Origin: Phenylobacterium sp. | GTDB taxonomy: Bacteria > Pseudomonadota > Alphaproteobacteria > Caulobacterales > Caulobacteraceae | DNA: 64,000 nt | Reading direction: 5' to 3' | Assembly: GCF_030698145.1 (NCBI RefSeq) | Contig: NZ_JAUYNW010000017.1 | Coordinates: 29,862-93,861, forward strand | Shown here: one piece after another, positions 1-9,270 of the stretch | Layout of the letters: the number at the start of each line of letters is the position of its first letter | How positions within the stretch are numbered: position 1 is the stretch's first letter | Notes under the pieces: generated by a model | Database searches by the model: none | Told to the model about the DNA's origin: nothing | The model's input: the letters and a program-made list of their open reading frames with translations, nothing else | Translations under genes and position numbers: made by a program

Positions 1-69
1 CCTGAAGGCGGCGAGGCCGAGGAGGGCCAGGAAGACCGAGGCCGGCGCCAGGAAGATCAGGATGTCCAT
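1..69 (-). CDS. ccoS: CcoS, cbb3 oxidase maturation protein (N-terminal fragment)
   Basis: Only the first 23 codons lie in the window; the gene runs off the left edge. The start MDILIFLAPASVFLALLGL is a single hydrophobic helix typical of CcoS, a small inner-membrane protein needed for cofactor insertion into cbb3 oxidase. It overlaps the 3' end of ccoI by 13 bases and follows it in the conserved ccoGHIS order, so translation is probably coupled. The family assignment rests on this helix plus position, because the rest of the protein is not visible. Confidence 0.8.
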   Translation of the reverse strand, partial: MDILIFLAPASVFLALLGLAAFR

Positions 70-2246
70 CGCCGACCGCCTCCGCCGCCCATGCGCAGGG
101 CGTTGAGCGTCACGGCCAGCGAGGAGCCCGACATCGCCAGGGCCGCGACGAAGGGGTTGATCAGGCCTGCCATGGCCGCCGGGGCGGCGATCAGGTTGTA
201 GGCCGCCGCGAAGCCGAAGTTCTGCAGCGCCCGCCGCCGCGCCGTCCGCGCCGTGTCGATGGCCGTCACCACAGCGTCGAGCCCCTCGCCCGAGAACACC
301 AGGTCCGCCGCATTCTGACTGGCGTCCAGGGCCGTGCCAGGCGCCATGGCGGCATGGGCGTTGGCGAGCGCGGCGGTGTCGTTGAGCCCGTCGCCGATCA
401 TCAGCACGCGCCGGCCCTCGGCCGTCCGCTGCGCGACGACCTGCGACTTCTCGGCCGGGGTGAGACCGGCGCGCCAGGCGGTCACCCCGACGGCCTTCGC
501 GACACGTCGAACCGGATCCAAGCCGTCGCCGGACAGAATCTCGACGCTCAGTCCGCGCGCCAGCAGGGCCTGGACCGTGGCGACGGCGTCCGCCCTGAGC
601 TGATCCTGGAAGACGTAGCGGATCTTGGGCTCGCCCTCGATCACCAGCCACAGCTCCGTCTCGCTGGGCTGCGCGCCGGTCACGCCCACGAACGCGGCCC
701 GGCCCAGGCGGGCCCGGCGTCCGCGGATGAAGCCCTCGACGCCCTGGCCCGGCGTCTCGATCACCTTGTCGGCCAAAATCGTGGGGCCGGCTTCTAGGGC
801 GAGCGCGCGAGCCAACGGATGGGCCGAGGCCCGCGCCAGGGGCGCGGCCATGGCCACGGCCGCGGGGACGGGATCGACCAGGCGTGGACGGCCCAGGGTC
901 AGGACACCGGTCTTGTCGAGGATGACATGGTCGATCTCGGCCAGCCGCTCCAGGGCGGCGCCGGACTTCACCAACACGCCGCAGCGGAAGAGCCGCGCCG
1001 AGGCGCTGACCTGCACCGCGGGGACCGCGAGGCCGAGCGCGCAGGGACAGGTGATGATCAGGACGGCCACGGCCCGCAGCAGCGCCTCCCGTGGCCCCAT
1101 CCCCAGGACCATGCAGCCGGCGAAGGTCATCGCCGCGGCGCTGTGCACCACCGGCACATAGAGGGCCGCGGCCTGGTCTGCGAGTTGGACGTAGCGGGAG
1201 CGCGACTGCGCGCCGGCCTCCACCAGCCGGGCGATGTCGGCGATGGCGGAATCCTCTGAGGTGGCCGTAGCCAGCAGGCGCAAGGTCCCCGTTAGATTGA
1301 GCGCGCCGGCCCGGCACGTGTCGCCGACGCGGGCCAGGACAGGCGCCGTCTCGCCTGTGAGCAGGGCGTTGTCGAGGGACGACTGGCCCGCCTCGATCCG
1401 ACCGTCCACCGGAATGCGGTCGCCCGGCCGGACCAGAAGGTGATCGCCAGGAACGATGTCGCCGATCGGTCGACGATGTTCCTGCCCGTCGGGGCCGATG
1501 ACGGCGGCGACCGGCGCCTGGAGCGCCAGGATGTCGCCGGCCGCGCTGCGGGCCCGGGCGCGCAGGCGATGATCCAGCCACCGGCCGATGAGCAGCAGGA
1601 AGAGCAGCGAGACCGCCGCGTCGAAATATGTGTCGGCGCCGCCCAGCACGGTCTCGACGAAGCTGATGGCGAGAGTCAGCAGGACGCCTATGGAGATCGG
1701 CACATCCATATTGGCCCGGCCGGCCTTGAGCGAGCGCCAGGCCGAGGTGAAGAACGGCATGCCGGCATAGACCGCGCAGGGCGCGCCGACCGCCGCGCTC
1801 ATCCACTGCATCATGGTCCGCATCGCCGGACCCAGTTCCTGGCCGAACAGCCCCGCCCAGATCGGCACGGAGAACATCATGGCGTTGCCGGCCCCAAAGG
1901 CGGCCACGCCGAGCGCCATGGCCAGGCGACGCCCCTCGGCGTCGTGCGCCGCGGCGGCCCCGGCCGGATCGAAGGGCGTGGCGGGATAGCCGAGGCGGCC
2001 GAGGGTATCGAGAACCTCGGACACGTCGCTCGCCCCATCGTCGAACACCACCGACAACTTGCCGGTGGTCAGATTCATGCGCGCCGAGGCGACGTTGGAC
2101 AGCGTCCCCACCTCGCGTTCGATCTTGGAGATGCAGCCGGCGCAACGGGCGCCTCGCACCAGGAGCTCAAGGCGCTGGCCGCCGCCATCCGGACGCAGGA
2201 AGGCGGAATAGTCCTGGTGCGGCGTGAATTCGGAAATCAGGGCCAT
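57..2246 (-). CDS. ccoI: CcoI/FixI copper-translocating P-type ATPase
   Basis: P1B-type ATPase of 729 residues that supplies copper for the CuB centre of cbb3 oxidase. An N-terminal HMA-like domain carries CAGC (Cys35, Cys38). Predicted membrane helices between about 110 and 225 precede the actuator loop with TGE (about 298-300). The membrane ion site is CPC (400-402), the phosphorylated Asp444 sits in DKTG, and the hinge motif GDGLNDTAAL lies near the C terminus before the last helices. Length and motif order match FixI/CcoI. The start overlaps ccoH by 10 bases and the end overlaps ccoS by 13. CopA-type detoxification pumps are close relatives; the ccoGH-ccoS context decides for CcoI. Confidence 0.95.
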   Translation of the reverse strand: MALISEFTPHQDYSAFLRPDGGGQRLELLVRGARCAGCISKIEREVGTLSNVASARMNLTTGKLSVVFDDGASDVSEVLDTLGRLGYPATPFDPAGAAAAHDAEGRRLAMALGVAAFGAGNAMMFSVPIWAGLFGQELGPAMRTMMQWMSAAVGAPCAVYAGMPFFTSAWRSLKAGRANMDVPISIGVLLTLAISFVETVLGGADTYFDAAVSLLFLLLIGRWLDHRLRARARSAAGDILALQAPVAAVIGPDGQEHRRPIGDIVPGDHLLVRPGDRIPVDGRIEAGQSSLDNALLTGETAPVLARVGDTCRAGALNLTGTLRLLATATSEDSAIADIARLVEAGAQSRSRYVQLADQAAALYVPVVHSAAAMTFAGCMVLGMGPREALLRAVAVLIITCPCALGLAVPAVQVSASARLFRCGVLVKSGAALERLAEIDHVILDKTGVLTLGRPRLVDPVPAAVAMAAPLARASAHPLARALALEAGPTILADKVIETPGQGVEGFIRGRRARLGRAAFVGVTGAQPSETELWLVIEGEPKIRYVFQDQLRADAVATVQALLARGLSVEILSGDGLDPVRRVAKAVGVTAWRAGLTPAEKSQVVAQRTAEGRRVLMIGDGLNDTAALANAHAAMAPGTALDASQNAADLVFSGEGLDAVVTAIDTARTARRRALQNFGFAAAYNLIAAPAAMAGLINPFVAALAMSGSSLAVTLNALRMGGGGGRRWTS

Positions 2247-2722
2247 GTCAGACGACGCTCGGCTTCAAAGGGCGCGGCCTGCGGACCGGCGGCCGTGAAC
2301 CGCAGGTCCCAAGCGCCGGGCGCCGGGGAGGCGGGCGCGGCGTAGCGCCCGGGCGAAACCTCGGTGAAGTCGAGGACGATGCGCCCGGCCTCGGTGGCCG
2401 GCCGCTGCAGGTCGCCCGACAGCGTCAGGCCTCGGATCGGCCGGCCGGTCTGGTCAACGATCTCGACCTCGACCCGACCCTGGGCGGGCGCGGCCAGGGC
2501 GCGCCAGCCAAGCGCGGACTGGGCTTTCAGCCGCGCAACGGAACGGTTGTGCCGTAGACCGTCTTCGTAGGGGGTCGCCGAGACCTGGCCCGGGAAGGTG
2601 CGATAGGCGGTGACGACGAAGACCATGTCGACGGCGATCACGATGCCGAAAAACGCGACGACGGCGATGAGGACATGCCAGCCGGTCACACGAAAGCCGG
2701 CGGCGGGCGGGGCTGGATTCAT
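2237..2722 (-). CDS. ccoH: CcoH/FixH, cbb3 oxidase assembly protein
   Basis: A 161-residue protein with a short cytoplasmic N terminus, one membrane helix (about residues 13-37, WHVLIAVVAFFGIVIAVDMV) and an exported beta-rich domain with the family pattern GWRALAAP...VEVEIVDQTGRPI...GRYAAP. FixH is required for stable assembly of the oxidase. It starts inside the stop of ccoG (ATGA overlap at 2719-2722) and ends inside the start of ccoI, so the three cistrons are probably translationally coupled. No unusual residues were noticed. Confidence 0.93.
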   Translation of the reverse strand: MNPAPPAAGFRVTGWHVLIAVVAFFGIVIAVDMVFVVTAYRTFPGQVSATPYEDGLRHNRSVARLKAQSALGWRALAAPAQGRVEVEIVDQTGRPIRGLTLSGDLQRPATEAGRIVLDFTEVSPGRYAAPASPAPGAWDLRFTAAGPQAAPFEAERRLTWP

Positions 2723-4215
2723 GGCGTGTTCGCGGCTCCCGACAGGAAGGTGGTTTGGGCGCGCGCCTCGGCCGTTGGGGTGCGGACGACAAAGCTCGCG
2801 GGCAGGTTGGGCGCCCTGAGGGCCTGGGGCGGCAGGGTGACGAACACCCGCAGCGCCCGGACCTCGTTGGCAGGCGCCACGACGCTCAGGCTGGCGCCGC
2901 TTGAAGCCGCGGCCGGGGTCTTGATCATGGCGCCCGCGGGGCCGTCGAAGCCGACGGTCACGGTCTCATCCTCGAAGCCGCGATTGACGATCTTGAGCGT
3001 GTAGCCGTTGCGCACCGCCCCATCGTGCAGGCGCACGAACACCGGGTTGCGGTCGCGCAGCACGTGGAGGTCGAGGGTTGTCCGGACGCTGAACCCCCAG
3101 GCCATGGCGCCCGACACCGCGGCCAGGGCGACGCCATAGAACACGGTCCGGGGACGCACCAGCTTGTAGACGGCGGGCCGGCCCTGGTCGCGCGCCTCGA
3201 CCGCGGCGTCGGTGTCGAAGGCGATCAGACCGGTGGGACGTCCGACCCGGACCATGATCTCATCGCAGGCGTCGATGCAGAGCCCGCAATTGATGCACTC
3301 GAGCTGCGGCCCGTCGCGAATATCGATCCCCATCGGGCAGGCGGTGACGCACTGGGTGCAGTCCACGCAGTCGCCCCGCCCGGCCCAGTCGGCGCCCTTC
3401 TTGTGCGCCCCGCGCGGTTCGCCCCGGTCGTAGCGATAGGTGACCTGCAGCGAATGCTCGTCGAGCATCGCCCCCTGGATGCGGGGCCAGGGGCACATGT
3501 AGGTGCAGACCTGCTCGCGCATGAACCCGGCGAAGACGTAAGTCGTGAAGGTCAACAGGGCGCAGAAGATGTAGCCGGTGAGCGGCCCTTGCCCGATCCA
3601 GAAGGTGCGGATCAGGGTCGGCGCGTCGTGGAAGTAGAAGATCCAGGCGCCGCCGGTGCCGAAAGCGATCCCCAGCCAGACCGCATGCTTGCCGATCTTT
3701 CGCCAGGCCTTGTTCAGCGACCAGGGCGCCGCGTCCAGCCGCATGCGCGCGTTGCGGTCGCCCTCGAACAATCGCTCCACATGGATGAACAGGTCGGTCC
3801 AGACCGTCTGGGGACAGGAGTAGCCGCACCACAGCCGCCCGAAGAGCGCGTTGCTGAGGAACAGGACCAGGGCGGCGAGCACCAGCAGTCCGGTCAGGAA
3901 ATAGACCTCTTGCGGCCAGAGCTGGATCCAGAAGAAATAGAACCGCCGGCCCGCGAAATCGACCAGCACCGCCTGGTCGGGCAGGGTTCCCGGCCGCTCC
4001 CAGCGGATCCAGGGCGTGACGTAGTAGATGGTCAGCGTGGCGATCAGCAGCGCCCACTTGATGGCGCGCCAGCGGCCGTGGACCAGCTTGGGATAGATTG
4101 GTTGGCGCGGCTTGTAGAGCCCGGTCACATAGGCCGGACCGCGCGCCTTGGCCGCCGCCGAGACCGGCGAGGTCCTGGCGGCGGTAGGGCCCGACCGGTC
4201 GATCACCACGGTCAT
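2719..4215 (-). CDS. ccoG: CcoG/FixG, polyferredoxin-like cbb3 accessory protein
   Basis: A membrane-bound Fe-S protein of 498 residues implicated in copper handling for cbb3 biogenesis. Visible features are a first membrane helix (IKWALLIATLTIYYVTPW), membrane Cys motifs CGYSCPQ and CTYMCPW, two [4Fe-4S] motifs (CVDCTQCVTACP and CINCGLCIDAC), one more helix and a C-terminal Ig-like domain (about 385-495). An upstream in-frame ATG at 4323 would place 36 low-complexity residues inside ccoP, so the start MTVVIDRSG at 4215, 7 bases after the ccoP stop, was chosen. Confidence 0.94.
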   Translation of the reverse strand: MTVVIDRSGPTAARTSPVSAAAKARGPAYVTGLYKPRQPIYPKLVHGRWRAIKWALLIATLTIYYVTPWIRWERPGTLPDQAVLVDFAGRRFYFFWIQLWPQEVYFLTGLLVLAALVLFLSNALFGRLWCGYSCPQTVWTDLFIHVERLFEGDRNARMRLDAAPWSLNKAWRKIGKHAVWLGIAFGTGGAWIFYFHDAPTLIRTFWIGQGPLTGYIFCALLTFTTYVFAGFMREQVCTYMCPWPRIQGAMLDEHSLQVTYRYDRGEPRGAHKKGADWAGRGDCVDCTQCVTACPMGIDIRDGPQLECINCGLCIDACDEIMVRVGRPTGLIAFDTDAAVEARDQGRPAVYKLVRPRTVFYGVALAAVSGAMAWGFSVRTTLDLHVLRDRNPVFVRLHDGAVRNGYTLKIVNRGFEDETVTVGFDGPAGAMIKTPAAASSGASLSVVAPANEVRALRVFVTLPPQALRAPNLPASFVVRTPTAEARAQTTFLSGAANTP

Positions 4216-4222
4216 CGCCGGA

Positions 4223-5089
4223 CTATCGCCCTCCGGCGTTGGCGTGGATGTAGACGGCGAGCGCCTTGAGGGTTTCGGGGTCGAAGCGGTCCTTCCAGGC
4301 CGGCATGACGCCGCCCTGCCCATTCCAGATCTGGTCGTGGATGGCCTGGCGGCCGGAGCCGTACAGCCACTCCTGGTCGGTCAAATTGGGCGCGCCCTGC
4401 TTCTGGTCGCCCAGCCCCTTCACCCCGTGGCACGAGACGCACTGGGCCACATAGACCGGCGCGGCGCGCCGGACGGCGGCGACATCGGCCGGGCGATGCG
4501 ACAGCGCCACCACGAACTCCGTCAGGTCGTCCACCTGGGCCGAGGTCAGCATCTGGTCGCGCCCGAAGGCCGGCATCTGGGAGAACCTCGCATCGGGGCC
4601 GCCCGATCGGACGCCGACCTGGATGGTCCGGTGGATGTCCGCGAGCTCGCCGCCCCAGAGCCAGACGTCGTCGCGCAGGTTGGCGTAGCCCTTGGCGCCG
4701 ACCCCGCCCGTGCCATGGCAGGTGGCGCAGTTGTCGCCGAACACCGACTGGCCGACCGCCTGGGCGTAGGCCTGCAGTTCTGGATCGCGCTCGATCTCGT
4801 CGAGCGAGGCGGTGCGCAGGCGGGCCGCCTGGGCGCCGCGCACGGCTGTCAGGGCCTGGAGTTCGCCGACGACCGCCTGGCGGTCGGACTGTCCCAGGAT
4901 CCCCTTGGAATAGCCGGTCAGGCCCGGCCAGGACGGCATCAGCACCCAGTAGACCACGGCCACGGCGATGCTGGCGTAGAACACCCAGAGCCACCAGCGC
5001 GGCAGGGGATTGTCCAGTTCGCGGATGCCGTCCCACTCGTGGCCCGTGGTCTCGACGCCCGCGACCTCGTCGGACTCACGCTTCGACAT
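4223..5089 (-). CDS. ccoP: CcoP/FixP, dihaem cytochrome c subunit of cbb3 oxidase
   Basis: This subunit passes electrons from the bc1 complex or cytochrome c to CcoO. It has 288 residues with an N-terminal membrane helix (about 32-50, WWLWVFYASIAVAVVYW) and two CxxCH haem sites, CATCH (about 121-125) and CVSCH (about 217-221), each followed by possible Met axial ligands (FSQMPAF, GVMPAW). An ATG four codons upstream (5101) is possible, but GAGGA sits correctly before the 5089 ATG. It overlaps the end of ccoQ by 14 bases and ends 7 bases before ccoG. Confidence 0.95.
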   Translation of the reverse strand: MSKRESDEVAGVETTGHEWDGIRELDNPLPRWWLWVFYASIAVAVVYWVLMPSWPGLTGYSKGILGQSDRQAVVGELQALTAVRGAQAARLRTASLDEIERDPELQAYAQAVGQSVFGDNCATCHGTGGVGAKGYANLRDDVWLWGGELADIHRTIQVGVRSGGPDARFSQMPAFGRDQMLTSAQVDDLTEFVVALSHRPADVAAVRRAAPVYVAQCVSCHGVKGLGDQKQGAPNLTDQEWLYGSGRQAIHDQIWNGQGGVMPAWKDRFDPETLKALAVYIHANAGGR

Positions 5090-5255
5090 CGGGATCCTCA
5101 TGGTTTTGCAGGGGAAGGTGGGCCAGGCGTCGGAACGCCTCGCGGTTCTTGGGCCACAGCGCGTAGAGAACCCCCGCGGCGAAGACGGCGCCGAAGTAGA
5201 TCAGCCCGCCCTGCTGGGCGAACCGCGCCACGGTTTCGTAGGTGAGACCGCTCAT
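5076..5255 (-). CDS. ccoQ: CcoQ/FixQ small cbb3 subunit
   Basis: A 59-residue single-span membrane protein, [17 protein letters not shown] followed by a helix ([16 protein letters not shown]) and a charged cytoplasmic tail. CcoQ stabilises the assembled oxidase, mainly the interaction with CcoP. It begins within the ccoO stop (ATGA, 5252-5255) and overlaps the ccoP start, so the ccoO-Q-P order is fully coupled. Its size and position between ccoO and ccoP are diagnostic even though sequence conservation in the family is low. Confidence 0.92.
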   Translation of the reverse strand: MSGLTYETVARFAQQGGLIYFGAVFAAGVLYALWPKNREAFRRLAHLPLQNHEDPDVEA

Positions 5256-5986
5256 CGCCGGTTCTCCGGGGCCTCGGCCTGGTAGGTCTTGAAGTCGACC
5301 AGGGTGCCCAGCATCTGGAGGTAGGCCACCAGGGCGTCCATCTCGCTGACCTGGTCGGGATTCCCGTCGAAGTCGCGCTGCTGGGCCTTGGCGCCGTAGC
5401 GGGCCAGGAATTTGGCGGAGCCGGCGAAGGGGTCGGCCTGGGTCTCCAGGTCTTCCTTGGCGCTGTCGATCATCTCCTGGGTGTAGGGGACGCCGACCTT
5501 GTTCATGGCCCGGATCTTCGCCTGGATGTCGCGGTAATCGAGCGGCTTGTCCGCCAGGAAGGCGTAAGGCGGCATCACCGATTCCGGCACCACCGAGCGC
5601 GGGTCGATCAGGTGGTCGCGGTGCCAGGCGTCGGAGTATTTTCCGCCCACCCGCGCCAAGTCTGGCCCGGTGCGCTTGGAGCCCCACTGGAAAGGGTGGT
5701 CGTACATGCTCTCGGCGGCGAGGCTGTAGTGGCCGTAGCGCTCCACCTCGTCGCGCAGGGGGCGGATCATCTGCGAGTGGCAGAGGTAGCAGCCCTCGCG
5801 GACATAGATGTCGCGGCCTTCGAGCTCGAGCGGTGTGTAGGGGCGTACGCCTTCCACCTTCTCGATCGTGCTCTCCAGGTAGAAGAGCGGCGCGATCTCG
5901 ACCATGCCGCCGATGGAGACGACGATCAGGATGCCGAGGACGAGCGGCAGCGAATTCCGCTCAAGCTTGCTGTGATGTTTCCACAT
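5252..5986 (-). CDS. ccoO: CcoO/FixO, monohaem cytochrome c subunit of cbb3 oxidase
   Basis: A 244-residue subunit, [15 protein letters not shown] followed by a membrane anchor (about 13-37) and a periplasmic cytochrome c domain with one haem site CYLCH (66-70) and a Met-ligand segment SVMPPYAFL. The family motif [16 protein letters not shown] is intact. It lies 11 bases downstream of ccoN. A longer reading frame upstream in another frame of ccoN is a shadow; the ATG at 5986 is the natural start. Confidence 0.96.
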   Translation of the reverse strand: MWKHHSKLERNSLPLVLGILIVVSIGGMVEIAPLFYLESTIEKVEGVRPYTPLELEGRDIYVREGCYLCHSQMIRPLRDEVERYGHYSLAAESMYDHPFQWGSKRTGPDLARVGGKYSDAWHRDHLIDPRSVVPESVMPPYAFLADKPLDYRDIQAKIRAMNKVGVPYTQEMIDSAKEDLETQADPFAGSAKFLARYGAKAQQRDFDGNPDQVSEMDALVAYLQMLGTLVDFKTYQAEAPENRR

Positions 5987-5997
5987 GGTCGGGTCCC

Positions 5998-7653
5998 CTA
6001 CTCGGCCGCGACGAGCGCGGGGGCGGGACCGGCGGCCTGGGCGTCGGGCGCCCGGCTCGGCATGCGGATCGTACGCCACAGGTTGTAAGACATGATCAGC
6101 GCGCCGGAGAGGTACATGAGACCTCCGAGGGTGCGGATGACGTTCTCGATGTGCTTGGCCGAGACGGTCTCGACGAACGAGTTGGCGAGGAAACCCTGCG
6201 GCGTGTACTCGCGCCACATCAGGCCTTCCATGATGCCGGAGACCCACATCGCGCAGATGTAGAGGACGATCCCCAGGGTCGCGATCCAGAAGTGCCACTC
6301 GGCCAGGGCGTTGGAGTAGAGCCGGTCCTTCTTCCACAGCCAAGGCACCAGGCAGTAGACCGCCCCGAACGAGATGAAGCCGACCCAGCCCAGGGCGCCG
6401 GAATGCACGTGCCCGATCGTCCAGTCGGTGTAGTGGCTGAGCGCGTTGACCTCGCGGATCGACATCAGCGGGCCTTCGAAGGTCGACATGCCGTAGAAGG
6501 CGATGGAGACCGCCATCATCCGTAGGACCGGATCGGTGCGAAGTTTGTCCCAGGCGCCCGAGAGCGTCATCAGGCCGTTGATCATCCCGCCCCAGGACGG
6601 CATCCACAGCATGATCGAGAAGGTCATGCCCAGCGTCTGGGCCCACTGCGGCAAGGCCGTGTAGTGGAGGTGGTGCGGACCCGCCCAGATGTAGATGAAG
6701 ATCAGCGACCAGAAGTGGACGATGGACAGGCGGTACGAATAGACCGGCCTCTCCGCGCGCTTCGGCACGAAGTAATACATCATCGCCAGGAAGCCGGCGG
6801 TGAGGAAGAAACCGACCGCGTTGTGGCCGTACCACCACTGGATCAGGGCGTCCTGGACGCCGGCGAACAGCGAATAGCTATGATGGCCTAGGAAGCTGAC
6901 CGGCATGGCCAGGTTATTGACCACGTGCAGCAGGGCGATGGTGACGATGAAGGCCAGGTAAAACCAGTTGGCCACATAGATATGCGGTTCTTTGCGCTTC
7001 CAGATCGTGCCCAGGAAGACCAGCAGATAGGCGACCCAGACCACGGTCAGCCACAGATCGACGTACCACTCGGGCTCGGCGTATTCCCGCGACTGGGTGA
7101 TGCCGGCCAGGTAGCCGGTGGCCGCCAGAACGATGAATAGTTGGTAGCCCCAGAAGACGAACCAGGGCCAGGCGCCGCCGGCCAGGCGCGCCCTGCAGGT
7201 GCGTTGCACGACATAGAACGAGGTTGCGATCAGGGCGTTGCCGCCGAAGGCGAAGATCACGCCCGAGGTGTGCAGGGGCCTAAGGCGCCCGAAGTTCAGC
7301 CAGCCCGCCTCAGGGAAGTAGAAGATGGTCGGCCAGGACAGCTGGGCGGCGAGCACCACCCCCGCCAGCAGGCCAGCGATGGCCCAGAACATGGTGGCGA
7401 TGACACCGGCGCGGACCACGCCGTCGGCGTACTGGTTCTGGGGAGAGCGGAACCGGCCCGACGACAGCCCCACCGTCATGGCGCTGAGCGCCGTAACGAA
7501 GGCGGCGATGAATATCCAGCCATGGAACCGGAACAGGCGGTCGTCGGAGAACGCCGTCGCCATGAGGGCGCCGAAGGCCAGTAGGCCCGTCAGCGCATAG
7601 AGCAGGACGGCGTTCAGGGGCGCCGTGTCGGTTTGTGCCGATTGAGTGGTCAT
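5998..7653 (-). CDS. ccoN: CcoN/FixN, catalytic subunit I of cbb3 cytochrome oxidase
   Basis: The haem-copper subunit that reduces O2 with high affinity in the cytoplasmic membrane. The 551-residue sequence has about 12 hydrophobic spans. Haem and CuB ligands are visible: [25 protein letters not shown], the CuB pair in GPHHLHYT, and the C-terminal pair in [13 protein letters not shown]. It is the first gene of the ccoNOQPGHIS unit. A FixK/FNR-type box is centred about 67 bases upstream of the ATG, consistent with induction at low oxygen. Confidence 0.97.
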   Translation of the reverse strand: MTTQSAQTDTAPLNAVLLYALTGLLAFGALMATAFSDDRLFRFHGWIFIAAFVTALSAMTVGLSSGRFRSPQNQYADGVVRAGVIATMFWAIAGLLAGVVLAAQLSWPTIFYFPEAGWLNFGRLRPLHTSGVIFAFGGNALIATSFYVVQRTCRARLAGGAWPWFVFWGYQLFIVLAATGYLAGITQSREYAEPEWYVDLWLTVVWVAYLLVFLGTIWKRKEPHIYVANWFYLAFIVTIALLHVVNNLAMPVSFLGHHSYSLFAGVQDALIQWWYGHNAVGFFLTAGFLAMMYYFVPKRAERPVYSYRLSIVHFWSLIFIYIWAGPHHLHYTALPQWAQTLGMTFSIMLWMPSWGGMINGLMTLSGAWDKLRTDPVLRMMAVSIAFYGMSTFEGPLMSIREVNALSHYTDWTIGHVHSGALGWVGFISFGAVYCLVPWLWKKDRLYSNALAEWHFWIATLGIVLYICAMWVSGIMEGLMWREYTPQGFLANSFVETVSAKHIENVIRTLGGLMYLSGALIMSYNLWRTIRMPSRAPDAQAAGPAPALVAAE

Positions 7654-7713
7654 GTTCTCCGCGAGTCGCTGCGATGCCCGGCCGCCAGTCTCACAATCGG
7701 CGGCCGGATGGCT

Positions 7714-7727
7714 TTGATTTCAGTCAA
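7714..7727. promoter_or_regulatory. FixK/FNR-type box between ccoN and 7778
   Basis: TTGATTTCAGTCAA fits TTGA[TC]-N4-[AG]TCAA, the palindromic site for FNR/FixK activators. It is about 61 bases from the ccoN start and 51 from the divergent gene at 7778, so one site could serve both promoters. The site is seen directly; regulator identity is inferred. Confidence 0.8.
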
Positions 7728-7777
7728 GGCCGACGCGTTCGCGCCTCGCGATCCTGTCGGGGAGTGGAGGAACACCC

Positions 7778-8053
7778 ATGCACGCGAACGAGCCATTGGA
7801 TGCGGGAGCCGTCGCCGGGGCGCTGTGCTTGCTGGCGTCGGCCGGCAGCGCCGCCCTGGCATGGGCCCACATGCGCGCGATCGACCAGATGGGAATCATC
7901 TGCGGCGCGCCGTTGGAGCCGCACTGCGGTTGGTGCGCCTCGGCCCTGATCCTGGGTCTCTTCGGGGTCGCCCTGGGCGCTGGAACGCCTCGCCTTGCCC
8001 GGCGCCGGATTCCCGCCACCGCCAAGACCCGCGTCTCCGGAGAACACCTGTGA
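7778..8053 (+). CDS. small membrane protein with Cys/His loop, function unknown
   Basis: A 91-residue protein with two predicted helices (about 10-30 and 52-68) flanking a loop with IICGAPLEPHCGWC, three Cys and one His that could bind metal or form a disulphide. A basic tail follows. GGAGTGGAGG precedes the ATG. It is divergent from ccoN across a shared FixK/FNR-type box and overlaps the next gene by GTGA, so it is probably part of the low-oxygen response. The family was not recognised; no catalytic motif is apparent. Confidence 0.7.
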   Translation: MHANEPLDAGAVAGALCLLASAGSAALAWAHMRAIDQMGIICGAPLEPHCGWCASALILGLFGVALGAGTPRLARRRIPATAKTRVSGEHL

Positions 8054-8601
8054 ACCAGCGCCCCCTGTTGATCGTCTCGGCGATCCTGTTGAGCCTCCCG
8101 GCCTATGCGACCCAGGCCCAGCCCGCCAAACCTCGCAGCCAGGCCGAACAGACCTTGCGCGCCATGGACGCCCACGCTCACTCGGCGGCCGACCGCGCCA
8201 TCGATGCGGCGAGTTCGGCGGCGCAGTCGGCGATCAAGGCGCTGGACACGGCCGAGACGGCGCTGCGCGAGGTGACCCGCGAGAGCGCCGACGCGTCGCG
8301 AACCGCCTCGCAGGAGGCGGAGGCCGCCGCTGTGGCGGCCGCCGCACGGGCCAAGGAAGCCTTCGCCCGGGGATCGGCCGACACGCGAATCGCCGCCGAC
8401 CGATCCGTGAAGGCCGCCCGGAGCGCCGCCGAGGAAACGGCCAGGGCGGCGCAGACCGCCCAGGCCGCCGATCAGGCCACGACCCAGGAGACCCTTCGGG
8501 CGGCGCGCGACGCCGCCAAAGCGTCCGCCGACGCCGCGGCCAAGGCGCTCGACACCATGCAGGTCGCGGTCCGTCGGGCGAAAAAGGACCACGCCTACTA
8601 A
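8050..8601 (+). CDS. alanine-rich exported helical protein, function unknown
   Basis: A 183-residue protein starting at GTG 8050, overlapping the previous stop. An N-terminal signal peptide (LLIVSAILLSLPAYATQAQ) would export it. The mature part is almost wholly Ala, Glu, Asp, Lys, Arg, Ser and Thr in an alpha-helical or coiled-coil pattern, with repeats such as AADRSVKAARSAAEETARAA, reminiscent of LEA-like or apolipoprotein-like proteins. There is no Cys. Cotranscription with the Cys/His membrane protein is likely. A longer frame upstream overlaps the preceding gene and was rejected. Confidence 0.65.
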   Translation: MNQRPLLIVSAILLSLPAYATQAQPAKPRSQAEQTLRAMDAHAHSAADRAIDAASSAAQSAIKALDTAETALREVTRESADASRTASQEAEAAAVAAAARAKEAFARGSADTRIAADRSVKAARSAAEETARAAQTAQAADQATTQETLRAARDAAKASADAAAKALDTMQVAVRRAKKDHAY

Positions 8602-8670
8602 ACGCCTGCCATCTACAGCCGCAGCACCGCGGCGTCGGCGCGGGTGAGTCTGGCGACCGACCAACTGGCC

Positions 8671-8684
8671 TTGAGCGGCGTCAA
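8671..8684. promoter_or_regulatory. FixK/FNR-type box upstream of PPOX gene
   Basis: TTGAGCGGCGTCAA keeps the TTGA-N6-TCAA core of FNR/FixK sites, with G instead of T/C at position 5. It is centred about 68 bases before the ATG at 8746. Weaker than the sites at 7714 and 12819, but well placed. Confidence 0.55.
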
Positions 8685-8745
8685 AGCCGGGTCGGCCGCA
8701 GGAGCCCAAGGTCAAATCACCCCGGCGTCCCACAGGGAGGCGAAC

Positions 8746-9270
8746 ATGACCGCGAAAGACGCCCACCCACCCGTCGAGATCGACGGCGCCGACGAACACG
8801 AAATTCAACGCCTGATCATCGAGATCCTGGACGAGAACCGGCTGATGAGCATCGGCGTCAATCGCCCCGATGGCTGGCCTCAGGTCACGGTGGTGAACTA
8901 CCTGCGGCAGGGTCGGGCCCTCTATTTCGTGGTGGCCCGCGACAGCCAGAAGTTCGCCAACATCAGCCGCGACTCGCGGGTGTCCATCGCCATCGGCGGC
9001 GGGGCCGGCCGAGAGGCTCCGGTTCGCGGCCTTTCCATGGCCGCGCGCGTCAGCGAGGTCCTCGAGCCCGATCGGATTGAACAGCTCAACAAGCTGATCT
9101 GGAGCCGTCCCGCCGAGGCCGCATTCACTCCCCACCCCAGCTCGGCGAATGTGGCGGTGCTGGAGGCCCGGCCGCAGATCGTCTCGGTGATCGACTACGC
9201 CACCCCGCCCGGTCGCCGGGTCTTGGTGCGGGTCGTCGACGAGTGGCGCGTCGAACGCGTCTCCCCCTGA
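8746..9270 (+). CDS. pyridoxamine 5'-phosphate oxidase-fold (PPOX) flavin-binding protein
   Basis: A 174-residue split-barrel protein, with LMSIGVNRPDGWPQVTVVNYL, ALYFVVARDSQKFANISRDSRVSIAIG and MAARVSEVLEP in the order of the PPOX family, which binds FMN, F420 or haem. The substrate cannot be deduced. AGGGAGG lies 6-12 bases before the ATG; more upstream starts lack such a site. A FixK/FNR-type box precedes it. Its 3' end overlaps the convergent ATPase gene by 76 bases. General stress or redox roles are common for relatives in microaerobic regulons. Confidence 0.85.
   Translation: MTAKDAHPPVEIDGADEHEIQRLIIEILDENRLMSIGVNRPDGWPQVTVVNYLRQGRALYFVVARDSQKFANISRDSRVSIAIGGGAGREAPVRGLSMAARVSEVLEPDRIEQLNKLIWSRPAEAAFTPHPSSANVAVLEARPQIVSVIDYATPPGRRVLVRVVDEWRVERVSP

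Noticed and set aside
3025..4269. Long plus-strand frame of 414 codons opposite ccoG
   Set aside because: Antisense shadow of a conserved gene, typical of GC-rich DNA; His/Pro/Arg-rich without motifs.
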